From an uncultured Collinsella sp. (GTDB taxonomy: Bacteria; Actinomycetota; Coriobacteriia; Coriobacteriales; Coriobacteriaceae), in assembly GCA_900542635.1 (NCBI GenBank), contig UQOJ01000004.1:1-64000 (forward strand): a stretch of DNA of 64,000 nt, read 5' to 3'. The notes below the pieces were generated by a model. That model saw nothing but the letters and a program-made list of their open reading frames with translations, had not been told where the DNA came from and ran no database searches. A program made the position numbers and the translations under genes. This document shows positions 24,714 through 33,029 of the stretch, one piece after another (within the stretch, counting starts at the first letter, position 1; every line of letters starts with the position of its first letter).

Positions 24714-25286
24714 GTGTTTGGTATTGGAGAGGGTGAGCTCGCGATCATCGTGGTCTTCGGCTTTTTGCTGTTTGGCCCGGATAAGCTCCCGCAGATGGGC
24801 CGCACGATCGGCCGTGCCATCCGTCAGTTCCGCGAGACGCAGGAAAAGATGACGGCCGTTGTTCAGTCCGAGATCATCGATCCGGTAAGCGAGGCCGCGT
24901 CGGCTCCGGTCAAGCCCAAGAAGGCTGTCGTCGATGACGATTCCGATGCGGACGAGGATGCCGCCGGGACGGCTGCACCCGCAAAGAAGGAGACCTTTGC
25001 CGAGCGCCGTGCCCGCCTTGCCGCCGAGAAGGCTGCGAGCGAGGGTGCCACCGAGGGCGAAGGCGCTGCTGATGAGGCCGAGCCCGCCAAGGCCGAGCCT
25101 GCTGCTGCCGCCGCCGAGCCTGAGCCTGCTGTAGAGCCGGAGCCCGAGCCGGCAGAGCCCACGACGGCTGACCTCTACGCCCGTCGTCCCCGCAAGCGTA
25201 AAGCCGTCGTCGACCAGCTCGCCCGCGAGCTCGAGGCCGAGGACGACGCCGCTGCCGCCGACGCCCCGAAGGGAGGCGATGAGTAA
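24714..25286 (+). CDS. tatA: Twin-arginine translocase TatA/TatB-like subunit
   Basis: The protein of about 190 residues starts at GTG 24714 behind GGAGG. It has a short N-terminal membrane helix (about 6-21) and the hinge/amphipathic helix LLFGPDKLPQMGRTIGRAI. The conserved FG after the helix points to TatA, although the long, acidic Ala/Glu/Pro-rich tail (about 80-165) resembles TatB proteins. It overlaps tatC by one base (TAATG), so the two are translationally coupled. Together they should export folded, often cofactor-bearing, proteins. With one TatA/B gene here, a minimal TatAC system is possible. Confidence 0.9.
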   Translation: MFGIGEGELAIIVVFGFLLFGPDKLPQMGRTIGRAIRQFRETQEKMTAVVQSEIIDPVSEAASAPVKPKKAVVDDDSDADEDAAGTAAPAKKETFAERRARLAAEKAASEGATEGEGAADEAEPAKAEPAAAAAEPEPAVEPEPEPAEPTTADLYARRPRKRKAVVDQLARELEAEDDAAAADAPKGGDE

Positions 25287-26077
25287 TGCCTATCGGACCT
25301 GCGCGTATGCCGCTCTTCGATCACCTGGGAGAGCTCCGTCGCCGTCTGACCATCGTAGTCGTGTCGGTGTTTGCCGCCGCTATCGTGCTGTATTTCGCCA
25401 CACCCGTGGTGCTCGACATCCTGGAAGACCCCATCCGCTCCTTTGTACCGGACGGTAAGTTCTACATCACCACTACGCTCGGCGGCTTTGGCCTGCGCTT
25501 TTCGCTGGCCATCAAGATGGCCGTTGTCATGTGCACGCCCATGATCATCTGGCAGATTCTGGCATTTTTCCTGCCGGCGCTTCGCCCCAACGAGCGCAAG
25601 TGGGTCGTGCCCACGGTGCTCGCCTCGACGGTGCTGTTCTTCCTGGGCGCCATTTTCTGCTACTTCATCATCATTCCTGCGGGCTTTGAGTGGCTCATCG
25701 GCGAAACCTCGGCCGTCGCTACGGCGCTGCCCGATCTGGAGAACTACGTCAACATGGAGCTGCTCTTTATGATCGGCTTTGGCGTGGCGTTTGAGCTGCC
25801 GCTCATCATCTTCTACCTGTCCGTCTTCCACATCGTGTCCTACGCTGCTTTCCGCGGTGCCTGGCGTTACGTATACGTTGGCCTGCTTGTGGGCTCGGCT
25901 GTGATTACGCCTGACGGCTCGCCCGTTACGCTCGGCCTCATGTATGGCGCCCTGCTCTCGCTTTACGAGATTTCGCTTGCCATCGCCCGTGTGGTCATTA
26001 CCGCGCGCGAGGGCAAGGAGGGCTTGTTCGTGAGTCGTCTGGACCTGTTCTCGGACGACGAGGACGACGAGGAGTAA
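25286..26077 (+). CDS. tatC: Twin-arginine translocase subunit TatC
   Basis: The 263-residue membrane protein has six predicted helices and recognises twin-arginine signal peptides. Diagnostic elements are the N-terminal MPLFDHLGELRRRL (the conserved HLxELR), FLPALRPNERKW in the first half, and FELPLIIFYLS with ITPDGSPVTL in the second. The C-terminus is acidic. It lies in an operon with tatA, and hypA follows after six bases, which suggests that hydrogenase maturation and Tat export are expressed together. Confidence 0.95.
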   Translation: MPIGPARMPLFDHLGELRRRLTIVVVSVFAAAIVLYFATPVVLDILEDPIRSFVPDGKFYITTTLGGFGLRFSLAIKMAVVMCTPMIIWQILAFFLPALRPNERKWVVPTVLASTVLFFLGAIFCYFIIIPAGFEWLIGETSAVATALPDLENYVNMELLFMIGFGVAFELPLIIFYLSVFHIVSYAAFRGAWRYVYVGLLVGSAVITPDGSPVTLGLMYGALLSLYEISLAIARVVITAREGKEGLFVSRLDLFSDDEDDEE

Positions 26078-26083
26078 ATCGGT

Positions 26084-26440
26084 ATGCACGAGGTTGGCAT
26101 TGTCAACGGCATACTCGATACAGTGATTCGCGCGGCGCGTGGGGCGGGGGCCTCGCGCGCCGTTTTGGTAACGCTGCGTATCGGGGATATGACCGAGGTC
26201 GTGCGCGAGGCACTCGACTTTGCATGGGAGACATTTCGCGACGAGGACCCGCTCACGCGCGGCTGCGAGCTTGCCGTAGAGGAAGTCCATCCACAAAGCG
26301 AGTGTCTGGACTGCGGCGAGGTCTTTGAGCACGACCGCTTCCATTGCCGTTGTCCCCAGTGCGGTGGCGCCAATGTGCGCCTACTGCACGGCCGCGAGCT
26401 CGACATCGCAAGTATCGAAATCGAAACCCCCGACGATTAG
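26084..26440 (+). CDS. hypA: Hydrogenase/urease nickel incorporation protein HypA
   Basis: The 118-residue nickel chaperone has the N-terminal Met-His-Glu nickel site (MHEVGI) and a zinc-binding loop with CLDCGE and CPQCGG (about 66-86). It delivers nickel to [NiFe]-hydrogenase with HypB. No hydrogenase, urease or other hyp genes are present in the window. It is spaced for co-transcription with tatC upstream and hypB downstream. Confidence 0.93.
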   Translation: MHEVGIVNGILDTVIRAARGAGASRAVLVTLRIGDMTEVVREALDFAWETFRDEDPLTRGCELAVEEVHPQSECLDCGEVFEHDRFHCRCPQCGGANVRLLHGRELDIASIEIETPDD

Positions 26441-26495
26441 CCCGCCAGCCACCAAGGGACGGGGTATAAATGTTAGAAGTTAAGGAGTGCCGAGT

Positions 26496-27179
26496 ATGGC
26501 CGAGAAAACAATTGATATCGCGTCGCCGATCCTGTCGCGCAACGAGCGCCTGGCAGATCAGCTGCGTCAGCGATTTAACGAGACAAACACCTATGTGATC
26601 AACGTCTTGTCGAGCCCCGGCTCGGGTAAGACAACCACGATTTTGGGCACCAACGAGCGCCTGCGCGATAAGGCCGGCCTGCGTTGTGCCGTCATCGAGG
26701 GCGATATCGCCTCGGATGTCGATGCCATCACCATGAAGGAAGCCGGCATGCCCGCCATCCAGATCAACACGGGCGGCCTGTGCCACCTCGAGGGCAACAT
26801 GATCATGGAGGCCGTTGACGCCTTCGACCAGGCTGTGGGTCTGGAAAACATCGACGTTATCTTTATCGAAAACGTGGGTAACCTGGTCTGCCCAGTCGAC
26901 TTTGACCTGGGCGAGAACCTGTCCATCATGATTCTCTCGGTGCCCGAGGGCGACGACAAGCCCGTCAAGTACCCGGGCATCTTCCAGCACGCCGGCGCGC
27001 AGCTGCTCAACAAGGTCGACGTGGCTCCGGCTTTCGATTTTGACATGGATAGGTATACTAAGACACTCGATGACCTCAATCCACAGGCGCCGCGGTTTGC
27101 CGTGAGCGCGCGCAAGGGCGAGGGCATGGATGCCTGGTGCGATTGGCTCATCGGGCAGATTGAGCAAGCAAGGGCGTAA
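26496..27179 (+). CDS. hypB: Hydrogenase nickel incorporation GTPase HypB
   Basis: The 227-residue GTPase hydrolyses GTP to drive nickel insertion with HypA. It has Walker A SSPGSGKTT (about 39-47), EGDIASDVDA, the metal-site region GGLCHLE and the ENVGNLVCP switch motif. It lacks the N-terminal Cys motif and His-rich stretch of some HypB proteins, so it is not a nickel-storage form. ATG 26496 is preferred (AAGGAG nine bases upstream); GTG 26487 directly abuts that site. Confidence 0.94.
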   Translation: MAEKTIDIASPILSRNERLADQLRQRFNETNTYVINVLSSPGSGKTTTILGTNERLRDKAGLRCAVIEGDIASDVDAITMKEAGMPAIQINTGGLCHLEGNMIMEAVDAFDQAVGLENIDVIFIENVGNLVCPVDFDLGENLSIMILSVPEGDDKPVKYPGIFQHAGAQLLNKVDVAPAFDFDMDRYTKTLDDLNPQAPRFAVSARKGEGMDAWCDWLIGQIEQARA

Positions 27180-27233
27180 GTCGGCCGCCATACGGGCGGG
27201 CGTAGCCGCAGAGATACGAGATAGGAGCCTCTT

Positions 27234-29822
27234 TTGAAGCTCATCATCGCCGAGAAAAACGACGCCGCGCGTCAGATTGCCGAGCGTCTGTCCACGGGCA
27301 AGCCCAAAAAGGACAAGGTGTACAACACCGCCATCTACCGTTTTGAGTGGAAGGGCGAGGAGTGCGTGACGATCGGCCTTGCCGGTCACATCCTTGCGCC
27401 CGATTTTTGCGACAGCGTGCTGTTCGATAAAAAGCTGGGCTGGTATTCGGTCACCGAGGACGGCGAGATACTGCCGGCCGACATGCCCGATGGCCTGGCT
27501 CGTCCGCCTTACGACACCAAGCGTAAGCCGTTCCTTGCCGATGGCATTTCCATCAAGGGCTGGAAGCTCGAGAGCCTGCCTTACCTCACCTGGGCGCCTG
27601 TCATTAAGCTGCCGGCCGAGAAGGAGCTCATTCGTTCGCTCAAGAACCTCGCTAAAAAGTCCGACAGCGTCATTATCGCCACGGACTTCGATCGCGAGGG
27701 CGAGCTGATCGGTTCGGACGCCCTCAACAAGGTGCGCGAGGTTGCGCCCGACTTGCCGGTCGCCCGCGCCCAGTATTCTTCGTTTACCAAGGCCGAGATT
27801 ACGCAGGCCTTTGATAATCTCGTCTCGCTCGACCAGAACTTGGCCGACGCCGGCGAGAGCCGTCAGCACATCGACCTCATTTGGGGCGCGGTGCTCACGC
27901 GCTACCTGACGCTCGCCAAGTTTGGCGGCTTTGGCAACGTGCGTTCCGCCGGCCGCGTGCAGACGCCGACGCTCGCCCTGGTGGTCGAGCGCGAGCGCGA
28001 GCGCATGGCGTTTGTGCCCGAGGACTATTGGCAGATTCGCGGCATGGGCGCCGCACAGGGTGCTGCCGAGGATGACCGCTTTAAGATCGTTCACAAGACG
28101 GCACGCTTTACCGACAAAGACGCTGCCGAGACGGCGTACGGCCATGTTGACGGCGTTGCGACGGCAACCGTCGCCGCGGTGACCAAGCGTTCGCGCAAGC
28201 AGCAGCCGCCCACGCCGTTTGCGACCACTTCGCTGCAGGCTGCCGCCGCAGCCGAGGGCATCTCGCCTGCGCGTACCATGCGCATCGCCGAGTCCCTCTA
28301 CATGGCGGGCCTCATCAGCTACCCGCGTGTCGACAACACCGTGTACCCCGCGACGCTCGACCTGGGCGCCGTGGTGAGCGACCTGGCAAAGATCAATCCG
28401 GCGCTGGCACCTGTATGCAAAAAGGTGCTCGCCGGCCCCATGAAGCCCACGCGGGGCAAAGTCGAGACCACCGACCACCCGCCCATCTATCCCACGGGCG
28501 AGGGCGATCCGTCCACGCTCGATGGCGGCCAGCGCAAGCTCTATGACCTCATCGCCCGCCGCTTCCTGGCGACGCTTATGGGTCCCGCGACCATCGAGAA
28601 CACCAAGCTCGAGCTCGACGTGAACGGCGAGCCGTTCGTGGCTTCGGGCGATGTGCTCGTGACCCCGGGTTTCCGCGAGGCGTACCCGTACGGACTCAAA
28701 CGCGACGAGCAGATGCCGCCGCTGGAGCAGGGCGACACGGTCGATGTGTTCGACATTAAGCTCGAGGCCAAGCAGACCGAGCCGCCCGCGCGCTACAGCC
28801 AGGGCAAGCTCGTGCAGGAGATGGAGAAGCGCGGCCTGGGTACCAAGTCCACGCGCGCGAGCATCATCGAGCGCCTGTACGCCGTGCGCTACCTCAAAAA
28901 CGATCCCGTGGAGCCGAGCCAGCTGGGTATCGCCATCATCGATGCACTGTCGCAGTTTGCCCCGCGCATCACGAGCCCCGATATGACCAGTGAGCTCGAC
29001 GGCGACATGACCCGCGTGGAGCGCGGCGAGGATACCGAAGAGCATGTCGTGACGCACTCGCGCGCGCTGTTGGCCGGCGTGCTCGACGAGCTGCTCAAGC
29101 ACACGCAGGAGCTGGGCGACGCCATCAGCGACGCCGTCACGGCCGATGCGCGCGTGGGCGCCTGCCCCAAGTGCGGCAAGGACTTGGTTATGAAGACGAG
29201 CGCCAAGACCCGTGGCAGCTTCATTGGCTGCATGGGCTGGCCCGACTGCGATGTGACCTATCCGGTGCCGAGCGGCGTCAAGGTGAGCCCGCTCGAGGGC
29301 GAGGCTGCCGTGTGCCCCGAATGCGGCGCACCGCGCATTAAGTGCCAGCCGTTCCGCCAGAAGGCTTTCGAAATCTGCGTGAACCCCACATGCCCCACCA
29401 ACTACGAGCCCGACCTTAAGGTGGGCGAGTGCAAGGTGTGTGCCGAGGCCGGACGCCATGGCGATCTGATTGCGCACAAGAGCGAGAAGAGCGGCAAGCG
29501 CTTTATCCGCTGCACCAACTATGACGATTGCGGCGTGAGCTATCCGCTGCCGGCGCGTGGCAAACTCGAGGCGACGGGTGAGACCTGTCCCGAGTGCGGC
29601 GCCCCCATCGTGGTGGTCAACACGGCGCGCGGTCCGTGGCGTATCTGCGTCAACATGGACTGCCCGACCAAGGAAAAGAAGCCCGCCCGTGGCCGCAAGA
29701 CTGCGACCAAGGCGAGCACGGCGAAGAAGACCACGGCGACAAAGAAGACTGCTGCCAAGAAGACGACCGCCAAGAAGACTGCCGCGAAAAAGACGACCAC
29801 CAAGAAGGCCGCCGACAAGTAA
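27234..29822 (+). CDS. topA: Type IA DNA topoisomerase (archaeal-type TopA)
   Basis: The 862-residue enzyme relaxes negative supercoils by single-strand passage. The toprim domain has Glu7 in IAEKNDAA and the metal site ATDFDREGE (about 143-151). The catalytic Tyr is in LISYPRVDNT (about residue 363). Overall style matches archaeal topoisomerase I more than E. coli TopA. The C-terminus has several four-Cys zinc modules (CPKCGK, CPECGA, CKVCAE) and ends in a Lys/Ala/Thr-rich repeat tail of about 45 residues, a likely DNA-binding extension. The start is TTG 27234 behind TAGGAGC. A second, canonical topA probably exists elsewhere. Confidence 0.92.
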   Translation: MKLIIAEKNDAARQIAERLSTGKPKKDKVYNTAIYRFEWKGEECVTIGLAGHILAPDFCDSVLFDKKLGWYSVTEDGEILPADMPDGLARPPYDTKRKPFLADGISIKGWKLESLPYLTWAPVIKLPAEKELIRSLKNLAKKSDSVIIATDFDREGELIGSDALNKVREVAPDLPVARAQYSSFTKAEITQAFDNLVSLDQNLADAGESRQHIDLIWGAVLTRYLTLAKFGGFGNVRSAGRVQTPTLALVVERERERMAFVPEDYWQIRGMGAAQGAAEDDRFKIVHKTARFTDKDAAETAYGHVDGVATATVAAVTKRSRKQQPPTPFATTSLQAAAAAEGISPARTMRIAESLYMAGLISYPRVDNTVYPATLDLGAVVSDLAKINPALAPVCKKVLAGPMKPTRGKVETTDHPPIYPTGEGDPSTLDGGQRKLYDLIARRFLATLMGPATIENTKLELDVNGEPFVASGDVLVTPGFREAYPYGLKRDEQMPPLEQGDTVDVFDIKLEAKQTEPPARYSQGKLVQEMEKRGLGTKSTRASIIERLYAVRYLKNDPVEPSQLGIAIIDALSQFAPRITSPDMTSELDGDMTRVERGEDTEEHVVTHSRALLAGVLDELLKHTQELGDAISDAVTADARVGACPKCGKDLVMKTSAKTRGSFIGCMGWPDCDVTYPVPSGVKVSPLEGEAAVCPECGAPRIKCQPFRQKAFEICVNPTCPTNYEPDLKVGECKVCAEAGRHGDLIAHKSEKSGKRFIRCTNYDDCGVSYPLPARGKLEATGETCPECGAPIVVVNTARGPWRICVNMDCPTKEKKPARGRKTATKASTAKKTTATKKTAAKKTTAKKTAAKKTTTKKAADK

Positions 29823-29854
29823 CCGAGCACATATCCGAGCACATATAGACACGG

Positions 29855-29896
29855 TGGGGCCGGGCGCGCAAATGCAAATGCGCGCCCGGCCCCACT
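29855..29896 (+). terminator. Strong hairpin after the topoisomerase gene
   Basis: GTGGGGCCGGGCGCGC and its exact complement form a 16-bp stem with a 10-base loop. Only a weak T tract (TTCT) follows. Just before it an 11-base unit containing CGAGCACATAT is repeated twice. Confidence 0.7.
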
Positions 29897-29902
29897 TCTA
29901 AG

Positions 29903-29965
29903 TTGCGGTGAAATAGGGACTGTTTTTGCTGGCAAAAGGCCTAATTAATCCCTATTTCACCGCAA
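29903..29965. repeat. Hairpin repeat, left of the zinc-ribbon gene
   Basis: The 17-base arms TTGCGGTGAAATAGGGA (29903-29919) and its complement (29949-29965) are perfect. The same arm sequence recurs at 31044-31112 on the other side of the neighbouring gene. Confidence 0.85.
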
Positions 29966-29985
29966 GTTCTAATCAGTTGCTGGGA

Positions 29986-30975
29986 TTACTTCACCTCGAC
30001 GGGCTTGGCGCCGGGATAGCGGTCCTCAAAGTCCTGACGGTACTTGTTGCTGTTGGTTCCCGGCTCGTTGTCGCCTGCCAGCGGCGCCACGATTTCGTCC
30101 TTATGGTCCGCGGGCTTTGCGTACTTTAGGCTGATCTCCCAGGCATCGCAGATCGCATCGATGCGGTTGTCTAGGTCGTCATACAGGGCAACGATGTCTT
30201 TCCAAGAGCTGTAGTTCTTGGAGCTCATGGGGACGTCCAGGTCCTCGACAATATCGTAATACTGCTCGATGGTGTCCTCCGTGCGCTCGGTGACGTCGGC
30301 GAGATTTTGACGGGTGGTACGGTCCTCTTCCAGATAACCGCCATTGAACGCCTCTGCGCAGGCACGGACCTGGTTATCGAGATCTTCGAGCAGGTCGTAG
30401 TATTCGCTCAGGCGACGGTAGAGGTTTTGCTCGGAGAGGGTTGCCTGGCTGCCATCCTCGTCGTCCTCGTCATCGTCGTCATCGTCGTACAGGCTGTTGG
30501 GATCGCCGAGAGGCTTTAGGTCATCGTCGTCGACGTCATGGTGCAGCTTAGCTACCTCGGCAGTCGTCTGCGTGGCGGCGTTGTCGAAAGGCTTGATCAC
30601 AAAGAAAACGACCAGGGCGATGATGATCGCCACCAGCACAACGATAACGGCGATAAGCGGCCCGATGCCGCTCTTTTTGGGAGCGGGGGTCTGTGGCGAA
30701 GCGGGCGCGTATGCGGGAGCCGGCTGCTGTTGGGGCGAGCCGCTCGCGACGGGTATGCGCTGCGTGGTCTCGACGGCCGCGGGGCCTGCGGCGGGGTCGG
30801 GGCGATAGGCGAGGGGGTCGTCCGCCTTGGCTTGCGGCGTATCGAGGGAACCGGTCTGCTCAAAAGCGGGCTGGCTATCGCTTGCGGTTGTTTGCTCAAC
30901 GGGTGCACCGCACGAGGTGCAGAACTTGGCATTATCTGCAAGAAGCTTGCCGCACGAGGCGCAATACCGAGACAT
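29986..30975 (-). CDS. Zinc-ribbon membrane protein with charged extracellular region
   Basis: The 329-residue protein opens with a zinc ribbon (CASCGK...CTSCGA, residues 5-23), then a Pro/Ala-rich linker and one transmembrane helix (about 112-138). The rest lies outside the membrane: an Asp-rich stretch (DDDDDDEDDED, about 175-185) and a helical region (about 190-300). The layout is common in membrane proteins of unknown function in Gram-positive bacteria. ATG 30975 has AAAGGAGT upstream; the frame continues to 30993 without a ribosome site. Matching hairpin repeats lie on both sides of the gene. Confidence 0.8.
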   Translation of the reverse strand: MSRYCASCGKLLADNAKFCTSCGAPVEQTTASDSQPAFEQTGSLDTPQAKADDPLAYRPDPAAGPAAVETTQRIPVASGSPQQQPAPAYAPASPQTPAPKKSGIGPLIAVIVVLVAIIIALVVFFVIKPFDNAATQTTAEVAKLHHDVDDDDLKPLGDPNSLYDDDDDDEDDEDGSQATLSEQNLYRRLSEYYDLLEDLDNQVRACAEAFNGGYLEEDRTTRQNLADVTERTEDTIEQYYDIVEDLDVPMSSKNYSSWKDIVALYDDLDNRIDAICDAWEISLKYAKPADHKDEIVAPLAGDNEPGTNSNKYRQDFEDRYPGAKPVEVK

Positions 30976-31043
30976 TGCCACTCCTTTCGCCACATTTCAA
31001 TGCAATACGACGATTATACCCAGCGTCCAAAATTCCCCTTCAT

Positions 31044-31112
31044 AAGTTGCGGTGAAATAGGGACTGTTTGGCGGTCTCAGAGCTTCAATCAGTCCCTATT
31101 TCACCGCAACTT
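31044..31112. repeat. Hairpin repeat, right of the zinc-ribbon gene
   Basis: Perfect 23-base arms (31044-31066 and 31090-31112) contain TTGCGGTGAAATAGGGACTG and its complement. This is the second and longer copy of the element at 29903. Confidence 0.88.
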
Positions 31113-31216
31113 TGGAAAGGCACCTTTAGCCATTGGGGACGCACCGAGCACTGGGGTATCATGGCTTGGTTGATATATATCTGCATTTACGCGCCTTGTA
31201 GGAAGGGGCTGCGCCC

Positions 31217-31900
31217 ATGGCTTTTGAGCCCGCTCAACATAGCTTTATCACGCTCGAGGGCGTCGATGGCGCCGGCAAGTCCACGCAGGCGCGCCTGCTT
31301 GCCCGCGCTCTTGAACTCGCTGGCTACCAGGTTGTGAGCCTGCGCGAGCCGGGCGGTACCGCCATCAGCGAAAAGATCCGCGCCCTGCTGCTCGACCCCG
31401 CCAATACGGCGATGGGCGACACCTGCGAGCTGCTGCTCTACGAGGCCGCGCGTGCCCAGCTGGTGCACGAGGTTATCGCGCCTGCCCTCGCTGCCGGCAA
31501 GGTGGTCCTGTGCGACCGTTTCTACGATTCCACGACCTGCTACCAGGCGTTTGCCGATGGCCTTGACCGTCAGATGGTGCGCGATGCCAACAACCTGGCC
31601 GTTGCGGGGACGCACCCGGCGCTCACACTCGTCTACCACATCACGCCCGAGCAGGCGGCGCTGCGCATGGCAGCCCGTGGTGCGGCCGACCGCATGGAGG
31701 CTAAGGGCATGGCCTTCCAAGAGCGCGTCTACCAGGGATTTTGCGCCATTGCCGCCGAGGAACCAAACCGCGTAAAGCTCGTCGACGCGACCGCGTCCAT
31801 CGAGGAAGTCTTCGCGCAGACGGTCGAGTGGGTTCGCGCCTACGGCCTCGACATTTCCCAGGACGCCGTCACCGCTGCGCTTGCCCAGGAGGCCGAGTAA
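31217..31900 (+). CDS. tmk: Thymidylate kinase
   Basis: This enzyme phosphorylates dTMP to dTDP. The 227-residue protein has the P loop EGVDGAGKST (about 14-23), the DR(E)-like substrate motif LREPGG, CDRFYDST, and a LID region ARGAADRMEAKG. The start ATG has AGGAAGGGG upstream. It is followed by holB one base later and then ricT, matching the tmk-holB-yaaT order known from Bacillus. Confidence 0.95.
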   Translation: MAFEPAQHSFITLEGVDGAGKSTQARLLARALELAGYQVVSLREPGGTAISEKIRALLLDPANTAMGDTCELLLYEAARAQLVHEVIAPALAAGKVVLCDRFYDSTTCYQAFADGLDRQMVRDANNLAVAGTHPALTLVYHITPEQAALRMAARGAADRMEAKGMAFQERVYQGFCAIAAEEPNRVKLVDATASIEEVFAQTVEWVRAYGLDISQDAVTAALAQEAE

Positions 31901-31901
31901 C

Positions 31902-33029
31902 ATGGCCCCCGCTCAGGCAAGTCTGCTGGCCAAGCTCGACACCCAAGAGCGCGTGCGCGACTTTTTGACCAATGCCGTCGCCAGCGGTCGCGCGTCGCAC
32001 GCCTACCTGTTTTTGGGCGCGCCCGGCGCGGGCAAGCTCGACGCCGCGTGGGCGCTCGCCCAAGCCTTCCTGTGCGAGCAAGATGGCTGCGGCTCATGCG
32101 ATAGCTGCGTGCGCGTCGCCCGCCATACGCACCCCGACGTGCACTATTACACGCCCGAGAGCGCCACGGGCTACCTCATCGCCCAGACCCGCGAGCTGCT
32201 CGATGACGTGCCTCTGGCGCCCATCCGTGCCAAGGCCAAGGTCTACATCATCGACCGTGCCGAGCAACTGCGCGCCAATACCGCCAACGCACTGCTCAAA
32301 ACACTCGAGGAGCCGCCCGAGGGCGTTATGTTCATCCTGCTGGGCACCTCGGCAGACGTGATGTTGCCCACCATTGTGAGCCGCTGCCAGTGCGTGCCGT
32401 TTCGGCTGGTATCGCCTGCCGTCGCCGCGCGTGCCGTGAGCCGCGCTACCGGTCAGGATATCGCGCGTTGTCGCATAGCTGTTGCCGTGGCGGGGAGCCC
32501 AACGCGCGGCATCGAGTTCCTCAAGAGCGCCGAGCGCCAGGATGCTCGCCGCCAGATGGTCCGTGCCATCGATTCGCTCATCGCTGCCGATGAGGCCGAT
32601 GTGCTCAGCCGCGCCAAGTCGCTCATCGTCGCCGTTAAGGCGCCGCTCGCCGAGGTCAAGTCCACGCAGGAAAAGGTGCTCGAGCAAAACGCCGATTACC
32701 TGTCGCGTGGAGCATTGAAGCAGCTTGAGGACCGCAACAAGCGCGAACTCAACGCGCGCGAGCGTTCGGGTATCATGGAAGCGCTGGCGAGCGCGCGGAC
32801 GCTCATGCGCGACGTGCTGCTGACGCTTCAGGACGAGGCAGCCGACGTGGTGAACGAAGACGTGCGCGACACGATCGGTCGGCTTGCCGCCGCGACCAAT
32901 GTTGCGGGTGCCACCCAGGCGCTCGAGGCAGTCGCGACCGCCGAGCGCAACATCGCCAGAAACGTTACTCCCCAGCTGGCCATCGAGGTCATGCTGTTCG
33001 ATATCAGGAAGGCACTGAAATGCCGTTAG
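31902..33029 (+). CDS. holB: DNA polymerase III subunit delta prime
   Basis: This clamp-loader AAA+ subunit of 375 residues has the N-terminal ATPase-like domain with GAPGAGKLDAA in place of a full Walker A, as expected for the non-hydrolysing delta prime. A zinc module follows (CEQDGCGSCDSC), then VYIIDRAEQL, and the sensor region LKTLEEPP. The C-terminal half is the helical collar domain. The start ATG 31902 has AGGAGG nine bases upstream. It overlaps ricT by 10 bases. Confidence 0.92.
   Translation: MAPAQASLLAKLDTQERVRDFLTNAVASGRASHAYLFLGAPGAGKLDAAWALAQAFLCEQDGCGSCDSCVRVARHTHPDVHYYTPESATGYLIAQTRELLDDVPLAPIRAKAKVYIIDRAEQLRANTANALLKTLEEPPEGVMFILLGTSADVMLPTIVSRCQCVPFRLVSPAVAARAVSRATGQDIARCRIAVAVAGSPTRGIEFLKSAERQDARRQMVRAIDSLIAADEADVLSRAKSLIVAVKAPLAEVKSTQEKVLEQNADYLSRGALKQLEDRNKRELNARERSGIMEALASARTLMRDVLLTLQDEAADVVNEDVRDTIGRLAAATNVAGATQALEAVATAERNIARNVTPQLAIEVMLFDIRKALKCR

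Noticed and set aside
26253..29852. 1199-residue minus-strand open frame opposite hypB and the topoisomerase gene
   Set aside because: Antisense artefact of high-GC third positions; both plus-strand proteins have full catalytic motifs.
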